This document shows, piece by piece, positions 17,426 to 26,614 of a stretch of DNA of 38,494 bases. Position 1 is the stretch's first letter. Every line of letters begins with the position of its first letter. A model generated the notes under the pieces. The model ran no database searches. It saw only the letters and a list, made by a program, of their open reading frames with translations, and was not told the DNA's origin. The translations under genes and the position numbers were made by a program. Source of the DNA: Melioribacteraceae bacterium (GTDB taxonomy: Bacteria > Bacteroidota > Ignavibacteria > Ignavibacteriales > Melioribacteraceae); assembly GCA_015486905.1 (NCBI GenBank), contig WFQV01000247.1, forward strand, positions 1 to 38,494, given 5' to 3'.

Positions 17426-17803
17426 TTATGCTATTGTTAATACTTGGCTTATTTTTTCTTTCAATACATGCGGAGTAAAAGGTTTAATGATGTAATTATT
17501 GACCCTTGCTTGAAGAGCCTGGAGAATATCTTCCTTAACTCCTCTCGTGGTAACCATTAAAATTGGCATATCTTTAAACTTCTCGTTTCCCCTAATAGCT
17601 TTGGTAAGTTCCAAACCGGACATTACAGGCATATTCCAATCCGTAATCACAAAATTGATTTCAGGATCGGAATTAAGCTTTTCAAGCGCATCTTTACCGT
17701 CCACGGCTTCTACAAAAGATTCGAAGCCCAAATTTTTAAGTGAATTACCGACTATTCTACGCATTGTAGCGGAATCGTCAACCACTAAAAATTTTACTGA
17801 CAT
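17426..17803 (-). CDS. cheY: Chemotaxis response regulator CheY
   Basis: 125 aa single receiver domain. Acid pocket D9/D10, phospho-acceptor D55 (ITDWNMPVMSG), the Thr pair at 85-86 and K107 in IIKPF are all present. The N-terminal VVDDSATMRRIV and ITDWNMP are close to classic CheY and fit best with the regulator that binds FliM. A GGGGATG site precedes the ATG. It lies next to the CheZ-like gene. Confidence 0.92.
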   Translation of the reverse strand: MSVKFLVVDDSATMRRIVGNSLKNLGFESFVEAVDGKDALEKLNSDPEINFVITDWNMPVMSGLELTKAIRGNEKFKDMPILMVTTRGVKEDILQALQARVNNYIIKPFTPHVLKEKISQVLTIA

Positions 17804-17814
17804 TTTATCATCCC

Positions 17815-18180
17815 CTAATTAATGTATTTTGAAATTTCATAAAGCACAATTTTTTGATTAAACGGTTTAATGAGATAAGAATCAGCTCCGTAATTTAATC
17901 CCCGTTGAATATCATCTTTACGGTCTAACGAACTGAGAATAATAATGGGAACTTCCCTGTAATTCTCGTTTTCCCTAACGGATTTAATAAGTTCAAAACC
18001 GTCCAGGTTAGGCATATTCAAATCCGTAATAATTAAATCAATTTTATTGGAAGGGAGTAATTCAAGAGCTTCCATTCCATCGGATGCGGAGAGAATATCA
18101 AAACCGTTCATTTTCAGCGAAAGTGTAACGAACTTCCTAATAGTAGGCGAATCATCCGCTATTAAAATCTTTTTTCTCAT
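17815..18180 (-). CDS. Second CheY-like single-domain response regulator
   Basis: 121 aa receiver only: D9/D10, phospho-acceptor D53 (ITDLNMPNLDG), Ser at the switch position (ILSSLDRKDD) and K105 in LIKPF. It differs from the other regulator here at the residues after the phospho-site (LNMPNLDG against WNMPVMSG). Adjacent duplicate CheYs often divide between motor binding and acting as a phosphate sink; which role this one has is unknown. It follows cheR by 7 nt. Confidence 0.85.
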   Translation of the reverse strand: MRKKILIADDSPTIRKFVTLSLKMNGFDILSASDGMEALELLPSNKIDLIITDLNMPNLDGFELIKSVRENENYREVPIIILSSLDRKDDIQRGLNYGADSYLIKPFNQKIVLYEISKYIN

Positions 18181-18187
18181 TTTTATC

Positions 18188-19063
18188 TCACTCCTTTAAA
18201 TATCCAATTGTTTTTGGAAAATTTACAATTTTGAAAGCACGGGTTATGCCGTGTAAAGTTTCCGCAAAACCTATAAATAAGTACCCCCCGGAATTTAGGG
18301 CATTATAAAGTAAAGAAACAACTTTAATTTTAGAATTTACATCGAAATAAATAAGAACGTTCTCACATAAAATTATGTCATAATTGAGCATCATTCTCAT
18401 TGCTCTTTCATCGTAAAGGTTAAGGATTTTAAACGATACATATTTTTTAATTTCGGGACGAAGGGCGTAAGAGCCGCCGTTAAATTCAAAATATTTTCGA
18501 AGGAAATGTTTAGGCATGTTTCGAATTGAATATTCCCTGTAAATACCATTTTGAGCAGTTTTAATTACATTTCTGTCAATATCCGTTCCTACTATTTCGA
18601 AAGTAAAATCGGGATTTTGAGGTTTAATAAACTCGTTAATAACCATAGCAATTGAATAAGCTTCCTCACCGGAAGAAGAAGCGGCGCTCCAAATTTTCAG
18701 TTTTTTATTTCCGAATTCACGCTTTTTCTTAATCATATCCGGCAATACTTTTGAAACAAGTACGTCCAATTGTGCTTGGTTTCTAAAGAAATATGTTTCA
18801 TTAATCGTAATTGCTTCAAGCAAGTAATTAATTTCAGCTTTACCTTCCTGCTTGAAACGAATAAAATTAAAATATTCATCAAAAGAAGTTATTCCGATAA
18901 ATTTCATTCTTCTTTGCAATCTGCTTTCAAGCAAGTACTTTTTGTTGTCTTGAAAATAAATACCGCTTAAAACGTAAATAAATTTTCGCCATTCATCAAA
19001 TTCCATTTGATTCATTTTAAGATTCGGAGCAAAAATACCTAATTGTGTGTTAGCAGCAATCAT
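18188..19063 (-). CDS. cheR: Chemotaxis methyltransferase CheR
   Basis: 291 aa. The N-terminal helical domain (FDEWRKFIYVLSGIYFQDNK) is followed by the SAM-binding domain with KIWSAASSSGEEAYSIAM and IVGTDIDRNVIKTAQNGIY, then CENVLIYFD and GGYLFIGFAETL. It methylates glutamates of chemoreceptors, opposing CheB. There is only a weak ribosome site (GAGACC). It follows the HEAT-repeat gene by 15 nt. Confidence 0.95.
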   Translation of the reverse strand: MIAANTQLGIFAPNLKMNQMEFDEWRKFIYVLSGIYFQDNKKYLLESRLQRRMKFIGITSFDEYFNFIRFKQEGKAEINYLLEAITINETYFFRNQAQLDVLVSKVLPDMIKKKREFGNKKLKIWSAASSSGEEAYSIAMVINEFIKPQNPDFTFEIVGTDIDRNVIKTAQNGIYREYSIRNMPKHFLRKYFEFNGGSYALRPEIKKYVSFKILNLYDERAMRMMLNYDIILCENVLIYFDVNSKIKVVSLLYNALNSGGYLFIGFAETLHGITRAFKIVNFPKTIGYLKE

Positions 19064-19078
19064 TTTAGGGTCTCACAT

Positions 19079-20419
19079 TTAGTTATTAACTGTAGCCATT
19101 AAGGAATCAATTCTTTCACGAATCATTTCTTCTTCTGATTCTTTAAGTTTACGCAAACGGGCTATTACGGTCTCGTTTAATTCTACCGTTTCCAATATGT
19201 CCATTAAATAAAGACGGTTCCAAATGTTCTCGTCTTTCATCATCTTATCAAGGAAAAGCAATGCTTCTTGTGTGTCAATTTTAAATAGGAGATTCATTAC
19301 GGATCTCCTAATTTCTTCGTACGGGCTGTCAAGCAAATCTTCCAATTCGTTTTCAAGGCTTTTTAAGACAAGAGGAGTGAGAAAATTGGAAGGATGAAAT
19401 TCCGGATATTCAAAAAGACCTTCGAAAGAGGAAAGGACGTTAAAAAGGTTCGGAGGATTTTTTTCAATGTATCGGCTAAAAGCCTCCAATGAAAAGCTCA
19501 AATTATTAAAGAGCTTATCCTTTAATATTTCGTCAAGTTTGGCATCTTTGCCAATTGCGGTAAAAAGAGATTCGAGAATTTCCTTATCGTCAAAGTTTAA
19601 TGCCAAGTAAACAGCCGATTGTTTAAATTGCGGATCAGCCTCGTAAATAGTTTCAAGTAATTTTGATTTGAATTTTTCCTCGAAAGGGATCTCAATATTT
19701 AAACGTTGGGAAATTTTAAATACAGATTGAATAGCAACCCAGGCAAGCGGTCCTTCCAAATTCGGCAGTTCGGAATAAATAAAATAGAAAGAACTCTCGT
19801 CGCCAATGTTGCCAAGACTTTCAATTATAGTAAATTTTGTTAAGTTATCTTGCTGTGAATAAGCAGACATGAGCAAATCTATTGCATCAGGAGAGGCTAT
19901 TTTACCCAACGCCTCAATTATAGTAGGAATAAAGACTTCGTTAACACCGTAAAGGTTTACCAAATAAGGCACGGCTTTGCTTGAACGAATATTGCCCAAT
20001 GCCTCCACGCAAGCTAAAATTACATTTTCGTCCGTCTGCTCTTGAAGTACGCGCAATATCGGCTCTTCGGCTTTAATGTCTCCTATTAAGCCCAAAACGT
20101 CAATTACAAATTTTTGATCATGTCTATCCCTATTAGGTAAAAAATCAGTTAAGGGTTGAATAGAGGTTTTGCCAAGCGAAATTAAAATTTCACCGGCTAA
20201 ATTCCTAACCGATGGGTCCGACGAGGAGACGTATTTAACAATTGCTTTTGCAATATTTTCATTATTTGAATTGGAAACTCTAAATGCAAAATCGTTAAGA
20301 ACCGCTTTGTCTTTTGTTTCAATTAATTTACAGAATTCGGAAGCGGCGGTCAAATCCATTGCTTCTATTTGCTCGCCGCTTAACGATTCAATAATTTCCC
20401 TTTCTTTATTTGTTTGCAT
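19079..20419 (-). CDS. HEAT-repeat protein in the chemotaxis operon
   Basis: About 446 aa from the ATG at 20419 (a TTG two codons earlier is the longer option; GGAT spacing favours the ATG). Residues about 55-215 form successive helical pairs of the HEAT/PBS-lyase type (SVRNLAGEILISLGKTSIQP, ACVEALGNIRSSKAVPYLV, TIIEALGKIASPDAIDLL, FTIIESLGNIGDESS). A second set occurs near the C-terminus (EEIRRSVMNLLFKIDTQEAL). It is a protein-protein interaction scaffold with no catalytic motif visible. Being between the receptor and cheR suggests a role in array assembly or adaptation, but that is inference. Confidence 0.8.
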   Translation of the reverse strand: MQTNKEREIIESLSGEQIEAMDLTAASEFCKLIETKDKAVLNDFAFRVSNSNNENIAKAIVKYVSSSDPSVRNLAGEILISLGKTSIQPLTDFLPNRDRHDQKFVIDVLGLIGDIKAEEPILRVLQEQTDENVILACVEALGNIRSSKAVPYLVNLYGVNEVFIPTIIEALGKIASPDAIDLLMSAYSQQDNLTKFTIIESLGNIGDESSFYFIYSELPNLEGPLAWVAIQSVFKISQRLNIEIPFEEKFKSKLLETIYEADPQFKQSAVYLALNFDDKEILESLFTAIGKDAKLDEILKDKLFNNLSFSLEAFSRYIEKNPPNLFNVLSSFEGLFEYPEFHPSNFLTPLVLKSLENELEDLLDSPYEEIRRSVMNLLFKIDTQEALLFLDKMMKDENIWNRLYLMDILETVELNETVIARLRKLKESEEEMIRERIDSLMATVNN

Positions 20420-20435
20420 TTCCAAATCCGTTTAT

Positions 20436-22553
20436 TTAGTGAATTTTACCGTTTGTACTGATAAAATAATTAGTTGAATGGTCTTTGCCGTTACCGTTAT
20501 TTTCACCAGGGATTTCAACATCCTGAATCTTGAAATAGCTAATAGCCGCAGATAAATTTTCCGTTAAGCCGTAAAGCTCTTCGGCAGCGTGAGAAATTCT
20601 ACGTGTACCTTCTGCTGTTTGCTGCGTAACGTTGTTTATACTCTCAACGCTTTTGCTAATTTGCTCGCTTGTTGCAGATTGTTCCTCGCTGGCAGAAGCC
20701 AAGTAGCTCGTAACCTCACTTACTTTTGTGGAGTTATCGATTATTTCCTTTACGGATATTTCGGCTTGGAGTGCCAATTCTTTGTCTTTCTTTACTTCCT
20801 CGGCACCTTCTTCTATTGATTTCACGGCATCGTTTGTATCCAACTGAATTGTTTTAATCATGGCTTCTATTTCCTTGGTAGCCTGAGTTGTTTTTTCGGC
20901 TAATTTACGAACCTCATCCGCAACCACGGCAAAACCTCTGCCTTGTTCGCCTGCTCTAGCCGCTTCGATAGCGGCATTTAAAGCTAACAGATTTGTTTGT
21001 TCGGCAATGTCATTAATAACTTGGATAATCTCACCTATTTCGTGGCTCGATTTACCGAGAGTGCGTATCGTTTCGGCGGCTTTTGTAACCACTTCGTCAA
21101 TTCTGTGAATACCTTGGAATGTTTCTTCGAAAATCTTTCCGCTTTCTTTTGCTTTTTCTCCTGCTTCTTCCGCCGATTTGGCAATAGTATTGGAATGATG
21201 TGTGTTATCCATAATGGTTTTAGCCATTTCTTCGGTGGCACTGGCAACCTCACTTACTTGTCTGCTTTGTTGTTCTGCGCCGGCTGCTAATTCCTCACTG
21301 CTGGAAGTGATTTCGGCTACCGCTACGGTCAACTCTTCGGTACTCTTCTGTAATTGTGAAACAATCTTATTTAAAGATTCAATAACAGAGTTAATATCTT
21401 CCTGCATTTCTTTGTAATTGCCTTTGTAATCGCCAGTCATCTTAGTGCTAAAATCGCCTGTAGCTAACTTCTGTAATACACTGCGAGCTTCATTTAATGG
21501 TTCGACAATGGCAGAAAGTATTTCATTAATACCCTCAATAAAATGTTTCCAATCGCCCTCGAATTTATCAACATCACCCCGGATTTGAAGATCGCCTTCT
21601 CGGTTGGCTTGCACTATTTTCTTCGCTTCTGAAATTAACTCTTCGAAAACTTCCACTTCTTTATTAAATGCGAAAGCTAATTCGTCCTTTTCGGAAGCGG
21701 GTTCTACGTGAACAAAGCTGCCTTTTGCAATTTCTTTTGCCGCATAGATTTTTTCTTTCTGTTTTTCACGCAAATCCCTGAGCGCATTAGCTAATTCTCC
21801 AAACTCATCTTTCGAGTTTATCTCCAAATGAACTTCGAAGTTGCCTTTTGAAAATTCCTTTATTACCCCCATCATTTTGGCGATAGGTTTGGAAATTGCA
21901 GGGGAAATAATAAAAACCGCAATTAAGAAAATAATTAACCCTATTAGCATACCGAGCACAATCCGTACTTTCGCAGCATGAACATTTGTGAGAATATTAT
22001 TTTCAATATCGTTGCTTTTAGCTTTCATAGCGAAGGTAATTTGGTCAAAATCCTTAATTAAATTATCGCCTACTTTCTCACCAACGCTGGTAGTAATAAC
22101 GGACGCATAATCGTAATTCTTGGATGACGCGGCGCTGATTATTCCATCAGCAACTAATGATTTGTAATTATTCCACTGCGTGAGAATTTTTTTAAAGTTC
22201 TTTTCATAACCCAATGCTTTAACTGCCGGCTCAATATTTTTTAGCGCTTTATCAACATCATTTCTGGCGGCTGTATATTGGTCATATGTTTGGCTGAATT
22301 TGTCGGCAAAACCTTGCTGTGAAATTTTTAGCAGCGAATATTGAATTTTCTGAAATTCGGAATAAATTCTGGATACTTCCTGTTGCGGGTAAACAAATTC
22401 GGAGAATATTTTTTGGCTTGAATCTTTAAAGGCATTCATTTGTAAGAAATCGTTAAAGGCTATTGCTGCCGATATTGCCCCTAACAGGAAAAAGCCGATT
22501 TGAATTTTCCTTACAAATTTTAAATTCTGAAAAACATACTTTAACTTTTCCAT
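20436..22553 (-). CDS. Methyl-accepting chemotaxis protein
   Basis: 705 aa. TM1 (about 18-36), a periplasmic helical sensor of about 160 residues, TM2 (about 197-218), then HAMP (SPAISKPIAKMMGVIKEFSK) and at least one further HAMP-like unit around 300-390 (LATGDFSTKMTGDYKGNYKE). The signalling tip is AEQTNLLALNAAIEAARAGE near residue 510. No C-terminal CheR/CheB tether pentapeptide is seen (ends FISTNGKIH). The ligand is unknown. A GAGATGAT site precedes the ATG, 4 nt after the TonB-like gene. Confidence 0.95.
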   Translation of the reverse strand: MEKLKYVFQNLKFVRKIQIGFFLLGAISAAIAFNDFLQMNAFKDSSQKIFSEFVYPQQEVSRIYSEFQKIQYSLLKISQQGFADKFSQTYDQYTAARNDVDKALKNIEPAVKALGYEKNFKKILTQWNNYKSLVADGIISAASSKNYDYASVITTSVGEKVGDNLIKDFDQITFAMKAKSNDIENNILTNVHAAKVRIVLGMLIGLIIFLIAVFIISPAISKPIAKMMGVIKEFSKGNFEVHLEINSKDEFGELANALRDLREKQKEKIYAAKEIAKGSFVHVEPASEKDELAFAFNKEVEVFEELISEAKKIVQANREGDLQIRGDVDKFEGDWKHFIEGINEILSAIVEPLNEARSVLQKLATGDFSTKMTGDYKGNYKEMQEDINSVIESLNKIVSQLQKSTEELTVAVAEITSSSEELAAGAEQQSRQVSEVASATEEMAKTIMDNTHHSNTIAKSAEEAGEKAKESGKIFEETFQGIHRIDEVVTKAAETIRTLGKSSHEIGEIIQVINDIAEQTNLLALNAAIEAARAGEQGRGFAVVADEVRKLAEKTTQATKEIEAMIKTIQLDTNDAVKSIEEGAEEVKKDKELALQAEISVKEIIDNSTKVSEVTSYLASASEEQSATSEQISKSVESINNVTQQTAEGTRRISHAAEELYGLTENLSAAISYFKIQDVEIPGENNGNGKDHSTNYFISTNGKIH

Positions 22554-22557
22554 ATTA

Positions 22558-22965
22558 TCATCTCAACTTAAAGGTTATCGCCAAAGTAAATTTTACTTTG
22601 ACCGGCTTGCCTTTATTCGATGCCGGTATAAATTTAGTGGTTTTAATCGCTTTCATTGCCTCTCGGTCACATCCCCCTCCAATACCTTTAAGCACTTTCA
22701 CATCATTTACCGTGCCAGTCTCGTCAATAAAGGCAATTAAATAGACTTTGCCTTCTATTCCCGCTTGAACTGCAATATCCGGGTATTTTATTTTTTTGTA
22801 AATAGCAGGCAAACCACCAATCGGGACAGGCATTTTTTCAGCGAAAGCTAAATATTCTCCTCCGTTCGACGGAAGGGTTAACCCTATTGTTTTGTTAGGA
22901 ATAAACAAAAGCATTGATAATAAAATGCTCACAATTAAATATTGAGCAAATTTGAAGTACTTCAT
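22558..22965 (-). CDS. Secreted TonB C-terminal-domain protein heading the che operon
   Basis: 135 aa from the ATG at 22965, chosen because a perfect AGGAGG lies just before it; a longer frame upstream lacks one. An N-terminal hydrophobic helix (FAQYLIVSILLSMLLFIPN) acts as signal peptide or anchor. The rest matches the TonB C-terminal fold: YPDIAVQAGIEGKVYLIAFI, DETGTVNDVKVLKGIGGGCD, then AIKTTKFIPASNKGKPVKV. The Pro-rich periplasmic spanner of true TonB is missing. It is probably a periplasmic protein; its link to the downstream chemoreceptor is unknown. Confidence 0.8.
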   Translation of the reverse strand: MKYFKFAQYLIVSILLSMLLFIPNKTIGLTLPSNGGEYLAFAEKMPVPIGGLPAIYKKIKYPDIAVQAGIEGKVYLIAFIDETGTVNDVKVLKGIGGGCDREAMKAIKTTKFIPASNKGKPVKVKFTLAITFKLR

Positions 22966-23000
22966 ATCAGCCTCCTTGCTAAATAATTCAAACAATTTTC

Positions 23001-23025
23001 TGAGATTTTAATCCTTTAAATCTCA
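23001..23025 (-). promoter_or_regulatory. Leader hairpin at the start of the che transcript
   Basis: A perfect 8-bp stem (TGAGATTT/AAATCTCA, 9-nt loop) lies immediately downstream of the sigma-28-like promoter, so it would form the 5' end of the mRNA. It might protect the transcript from decay. Confidence 0.4.
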
Positions 23026-23031
23026 CTTCAA

Positions 23032-23058
23032 TAATCGGAATTGAAATAAAAATGTTTA
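23032..23058 (-). promoter_or_regulatory. Sigma-28 (FliA)-like promoter of the che operon
   Basis: Minus strand reads TAAACATT-N11-TCCGATTA against the FliA consensus TAAAGTTT-N11-GCCGATAA: the -35 TAAA, the CCGAT core of -10 and the 11-nt spacer all match. Transcription would start near 23024, leaving a leader of about 60 nt. It fits late-class control of chemotaxis genes. Confidence 0.6.
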
Positions 23059-23220
23059 GGGTTGGTTTACGTAAATTTTTTGGCTATTATTAACCAAAGG
23101 TGTGAATTTGTGCCTTTGCAAAAGCCAACCGCATTTTGGAATATTCTTAGAAATCGCCCTATTTTTCGTTATGATTTAGTGGTATGAATGTTGATTAGTG
23201 TCTAAAAAAAATATGAAAAT

Positions 23221-24297
23221 ATGAAAAGAATTTTGACAATAACAGGAATCAGACCAGATTTTATTCGAATGAGTAAGGTTTTCGAGAAACTCGACGAAAA
23301 TTTTGATCATATAATGCTTCATACCGGACAGCATTACGACGACGAACTAAGTCAAATATTTTTTAAAGAATTATTTATCAGAAAGCCTGATTACACTCTT
23401 GAAACAGGTAAAAACAGTAGAAATCATTACGAACAATTAGCCTTTCTTTCTAAGGAAGTAATAAAACTTATTAAAAGGAAGAGAATACACCCTGATTTAA
23501 TCCTTTTCCTTGGTGATTCTAATTCTGCTATGGTTTCGGCTCCTTTATTTAAAGAAGGATATAGAATTGGACATATTGAAGGTGGTATGAGATCTTATGA
23601 CAGAAGAATGCCCGAAGAAGTAAATCGAGTGATTTGCGATTATGTATCGGATTTCATTTTTGTTTATACACCTTTATATAAAGAAAGGCTCATCGCAGAA
23701 AATAAGGACTCAAAAAACATTTTCGTTGTGGGAAATACCATCGTTGAAGTCGTGAGAGAATATATGCCTACCGGTGAAAGAACAAAGAATTACATACTTG
23801 CAGATATTCATCGAAACGAAAATCTTTCTGATCCGGAACAATTGAATCATATTTTGAAATATCTGGACGAATTGGGCCACAGAACAGGTTTACCAGTAAA
23901 ATTAGTTAAATTCAACAGAACGCAAAAAATAATCAGAAAACACAAGCTACTAAAAGATAAAAAAAATATAAAAATAGCTGGTCCCTACGGGTTTTTAGAA
24001 TATTTAAATCTCCAATATCATGCTTTTGGAGTTGTGTCGGACTCAGGAACAAGTCAAGAAGAGTGTCCACTTCTCGGAGTTCCTGTTGCCGTACCACGCA
24101 ATTATACGGAAAGACCCGAATCATTGGAGAACGGAAATAGTATTTTAATCGGAGAAACGAAACCGATTCCTCAGATGATTAAAAGGACATTGGATTTTTT
24201 TGAAAATTATTCAATAAATAGAAAAGATATTAAATGGTTAGGGAATGGTAAAACCTCAGAAAAAATTGTAAATATTTTAAAAAGGAAACTAAAATGA
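23221..24297 (+). CDS. UDP-N-acetylglucosamine 2-epimerase-family enzyme
   Basis: 358 aa GT-B-like fold. Family motifs are in order: GIRPDFIRMSKV, HTGQHYDDEL, LGDSNSA, GHIEGGMRSYDRRMPEEVNR, ADIHRNEN and the UDP site VSDSGTSQEECPLLGVP. The acidic and His residues known to act in WecB (GD, the Glu of IEGG, PEE and IHR) are kept. The HPNP-type segment is replaced by KFNRTQK, so the substrate is probably not plain UDP-GlcNAc. It is the first gene of the glycan operon and has almost no ribosome site. The downstream SDR and cupin suggest a deoxy-amino sugar. Confidence 0.85.
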   Translation: MKRILTITGIRPDFIRMSKVFEKLDENFDHIMLHTGQHYDDELSQIFFKELFIRKPDYTLETGKNSRNHYEQLAFLSKEVIKLIKRKRIHPDLILFLGDSNSAMVSAPLFKEGYRIGHIEGGMRSYDRRMPEEVNRVICDYVSDFIFVYTPLYKERLIAENKDSKNIFVVGNTIVEVVREYMPTGERTKNYILADIHRNENLSDPEQLNHILKYLDELGHRTGLPVKLVKFNRTQKIIRKHKLLKDKKNIKIAGPYGFLEYLNLQYHAFGVVSDSGTSQEECPLLGVPVAVPRNYTERPESLENGNSILIGETKPIPQMIKRTLDFFENYSINRKDIKWLGNGKTSEKIVNILKRKLK

Positions 24298-25268
24298 AAA
24301 ATATCCTAGTTGTAGGTGGTGCCGGGTATGTTGGAGGCGCAATAACAGATATGCTGTTAAATTCAAATTATAATGTTAGGGTTTTTGATGCTTTATTATA
24401 TGAAGACTCCTATCGTAAAAAAGTAGATTTTGTTTACGGCGACGTGAGAAATACTACATTGATGAGCAAGCAATTGGAGTGGGCAGATGCTGTTGTTTGG
24501 TTAGCGGCAATTGTAGGCGACGGAGCATGTCAATTAAACCCGGAACTTACAAAATCCATAAATCAAGAAACGATAAAATGGCTAAGTGAAAATTATAAAG
24601 GTAGAATTGTTTTTATGTCAACTTGTTCCGTTTACGGAGCACAGGATAAATTATTGGATGAAACTTCTCCTACAGCACCTTTATCACTATATGCCAAAAC
24701 TAAACTAAACGCTGAAAAATATTTAGCCGATTCGGATTCCATAATTTTCAGATTAGGCACTCTCTTCGGAGTAGGAGATCTTTATTCAAGGATTCGTCTT
24801 GATTTGGTAGTAAACATACTTACAGTTCGCGCACATGTTGAAGGAAAAATTAAAGTATTCGGAGGAGATCAATTCCGTCCCTTACTACACGTAAAAGACG
24901 TCGCAAGAGCAGTTGTTGCTAATTTGGACAATAGAAAGAAAGGAATTTTTAATTTAACCAAACAAAATGTTCGAATCATGGATTTAGCTTATCAAGTCAG
25001 GATGCATTTCCCCGATTTGGAAATAGAACATACGGATATGCCGTTTCAAGATACAAGAAATTATAGGGTTTCTAATGAAAAAGCCAAAAACGTACTCGGT
25101 TTTAGCGCAATCCATACAATCGACGAAGGCATTGAAGAACTGAAATATTTAGTGGAGACCAAAAGAATAAAGGACTTAAAAAGTCCGAGATATTCAAATC
25201 AAGCGTATTTAAAAGAACACTATGAAGAATTAATGTACAAAAAATTCAAAGAAGTGGAGGCAGCTTAA
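24294..25268 (+). CDS. NAD-dependent sugar-nucleotide epimerase/dehydratase (extended SDR)
   Basis: 324 aa. The N-terminal GGAGYVGG nucleotide-binding loop, the STCSVYG active-site Ser/Thr and the YAKTK catalytic Tyr/Lys pair are present, followed by the RPLLHVKDVA motif of GalE-like enzymes. It acts on an NDP-sugar in the cytoplasm. It overlaps the preceding gene by 4 nt (ATGA) with an AAAGGAA site. The exact substrate cannot be assigned. Confidence 0.85.
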   Translation: MKNILVVGGAGYVGGAITDMLLNSNYNVRVFDALLYEDSYRKKVDFVYGDVRNTTLMSKQLEWADAVVWLAAIVGDGACQLNPELTKSINQETIKWLSENYKGRIVFMSTCSVYGAQDKLLDETSPTAPLSLYAKTKLNAEKYLADSDSIIFRLGTLFGVGDLYSRIRLDLVVNILTVRAHVEGKIKVFGGDQFRPLLHVKDVARAVVANLDNRKKGIFNLTKQNVRIMDLAYQVRMHFPDLEIEHTDMPFQDTRNYRVSNEKAKNVLGFSAIHTIDEGIEELKYLVETKRIKDLKSPRYSNQAYLKEHYEELMYKKFKEVEAA

Positions 25269-25771
25269 TGGAACAAGTCATCAAAAATATTAAGACAAAT
25301 GAACAAAATGAATCGCCGAAAATAATAATCCGAGAGACGCCCAAATTATTAAAAGGCGATTTGGCTGTGGACGATCGAGGCGTAGTAAGCTTTGTTAATG
25401 ATTTTGCGTTTGACTTGGTTAAAAGATTTTACATGATCGAAAATCATAAGCAATATTTTATCAGAGCGTGGCACGGACATAAATACGAATCAAAATTCGT
25501 TATGGTAGTTAAAGGCAGCGCTTTGATCGGCGCCGTTGAAATTGATGATTGGGATTATCCAACAAAAGATATTAAGCCTTATCGCTTTGTATTAAGCGAA
25601 AAAAAACCGGCAGTCCTATATATACCAAGCGGTTACGCAAACGGATTTATGTCATTGACTGAAGATACCAAAGTAATGTTTTTTTCAACTTCACCTTTAA
25701 ATGAAAGTCTTAATGACGATTACCGATTCAATTCCCGTCATTGGGACATTTGGCATGTAGAGGAGAGATAG
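25268..25771 (+). CDS. RmlC-like cupin, sugar 3,5-epimerase family
   Basis: 167 aa. Residues about 50-150 follow the dTDP-4-dehydrorhamnose 3,5-epimerase pattern: RAWHGH (the RGLH position with the catalytic His kept), KFVMVVKGSALIGAVEI, then LYIPSGYANGFMSL and the KVMFFSTSPLNES strand. It likely epimerises a 4-keto-6-deoxy sugar nucleotide made by the adjacent SDRs. The ATG overlaps the previous stop (TAATG) with a GGAGG site. Confidence 0.8.
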   Translation: MEQVIKNIKTNEQNESPKIIIRETPKLLKGDLAVDDRGVVSFVNDFAFDLVKRFYMIENHKQYFIRAWHGHKYESKFVMVVKGSALIGAVEIDDWDYPTKDIKPYRFVLSEKKPAVLYIPSGYANGFMSLTEDTKVMFFSTSPLNESLNDDYRFNSRHWDIWHVEER

Positions 25772-26614
25772 ATGAAAAGAATTTTAGTCTTAGGCGCAAA
25801 CGGTATGTTGGGTTACGGTGTTACTGAATATTTCACTGCAAAAGGATACAAAGTTAAACCTTTGATCAGAAAAGATTACGACATTATCAGTGACCCTATA
25901 GAAAAACTTGAAGAGATACTCGTAAGTAATGATATAGTAATAAATTGTGCAGGTGTAATTAAACCTACAATTAAAAATAATTCTGTAGAAAACGTTCTAA
26001 AAATAAACTCGGTATTCCCCAAAAATTTAGCTAAAGTGAGTAAAAAGCACTCTAAAATGTGTTTTCACATTACGACCGATTGTGTCTATACAGGCCAAAA
26101 GGGTCAGTACACCGAAAATGATTTATTTGACGCAAATGACCTTTACGGAATAAGTAAGAACGGAGGTGAAAATGCTGAATGTATGATTTTACGGACTTCC
26201 ATAATCGGAGAAGAAAAAAATAAAAGTCGTTCTCTTTTAGAATGGGCAAAAAGTGCTAAAGGCTCGTCGGTAAACGGTTTTGTAAATCATTACTGGAACG
26301 GCGTAACGACTCTGTATTTAGCTGAAATAATAAACAAAATAATTGAGGAATCGCTCTATGAAGAGAAATTATACCATATTTTCTCTCCCGAGACAGTTAC
26401 AAAATACGAATTGCTAAAATTATTGAACGATATTTATGAATTACAGTTAGAAATAACCCCATTCGAAGCTGACAGCATGGTGGACAGGAGTTTGGCTTCC
26501 GTTTACGATTTAAGCTCAAAATTAGCTAACAAATCTCTATCTGAGCAAATATCGGAAATGAAAAAGTTTTTTAGTAAAACTCACGCAAAGGAAAGTTCAT
26601 TCACTCATGAATAG
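25772..26614 (+). CDS. RmlD-like sugar-nucleotide reductase (SDR)
   Basis: 280 aa. The N-terminal GANGMLGYG loop, INCAGVIKP, the active-site segment HITTDCVYTGQKG and the YGISKNGGE Tyr/Lys region match RmlD-type reductases of 4-keto sugars. It starts directly after the cupin stop with a GAGGAG site and overlaps the next gene by 8 nt. With no rmlA or rmlB in the window, the product cannot be called dTDP-rhamnose with confidence. Confidence 0.82.
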   Translation: MKRILVLGANGMLGYGVTEYFTAKGYKVKPLIRKDYDIISDPIEKLEEILVSNDIVINCAGVIKPTIKNNSVENVLKINSVFPKNLAKVSKKHSKMCFHITTDCVYTGQKGQYTENDLFDANDLYGISKNGGENAECMILRTSIIGEEKNKSRSLLEWAKSAKGSSVNGFVNHYWNGVTTLYLAEIINKIIEESLYEEKLYHIFSPETVTKYELLKLLNDIYELQLEITPFEADSMVDRSLASVYDLSSKLANKSLSEQISEMKKFFSKTHAKESSFTHE

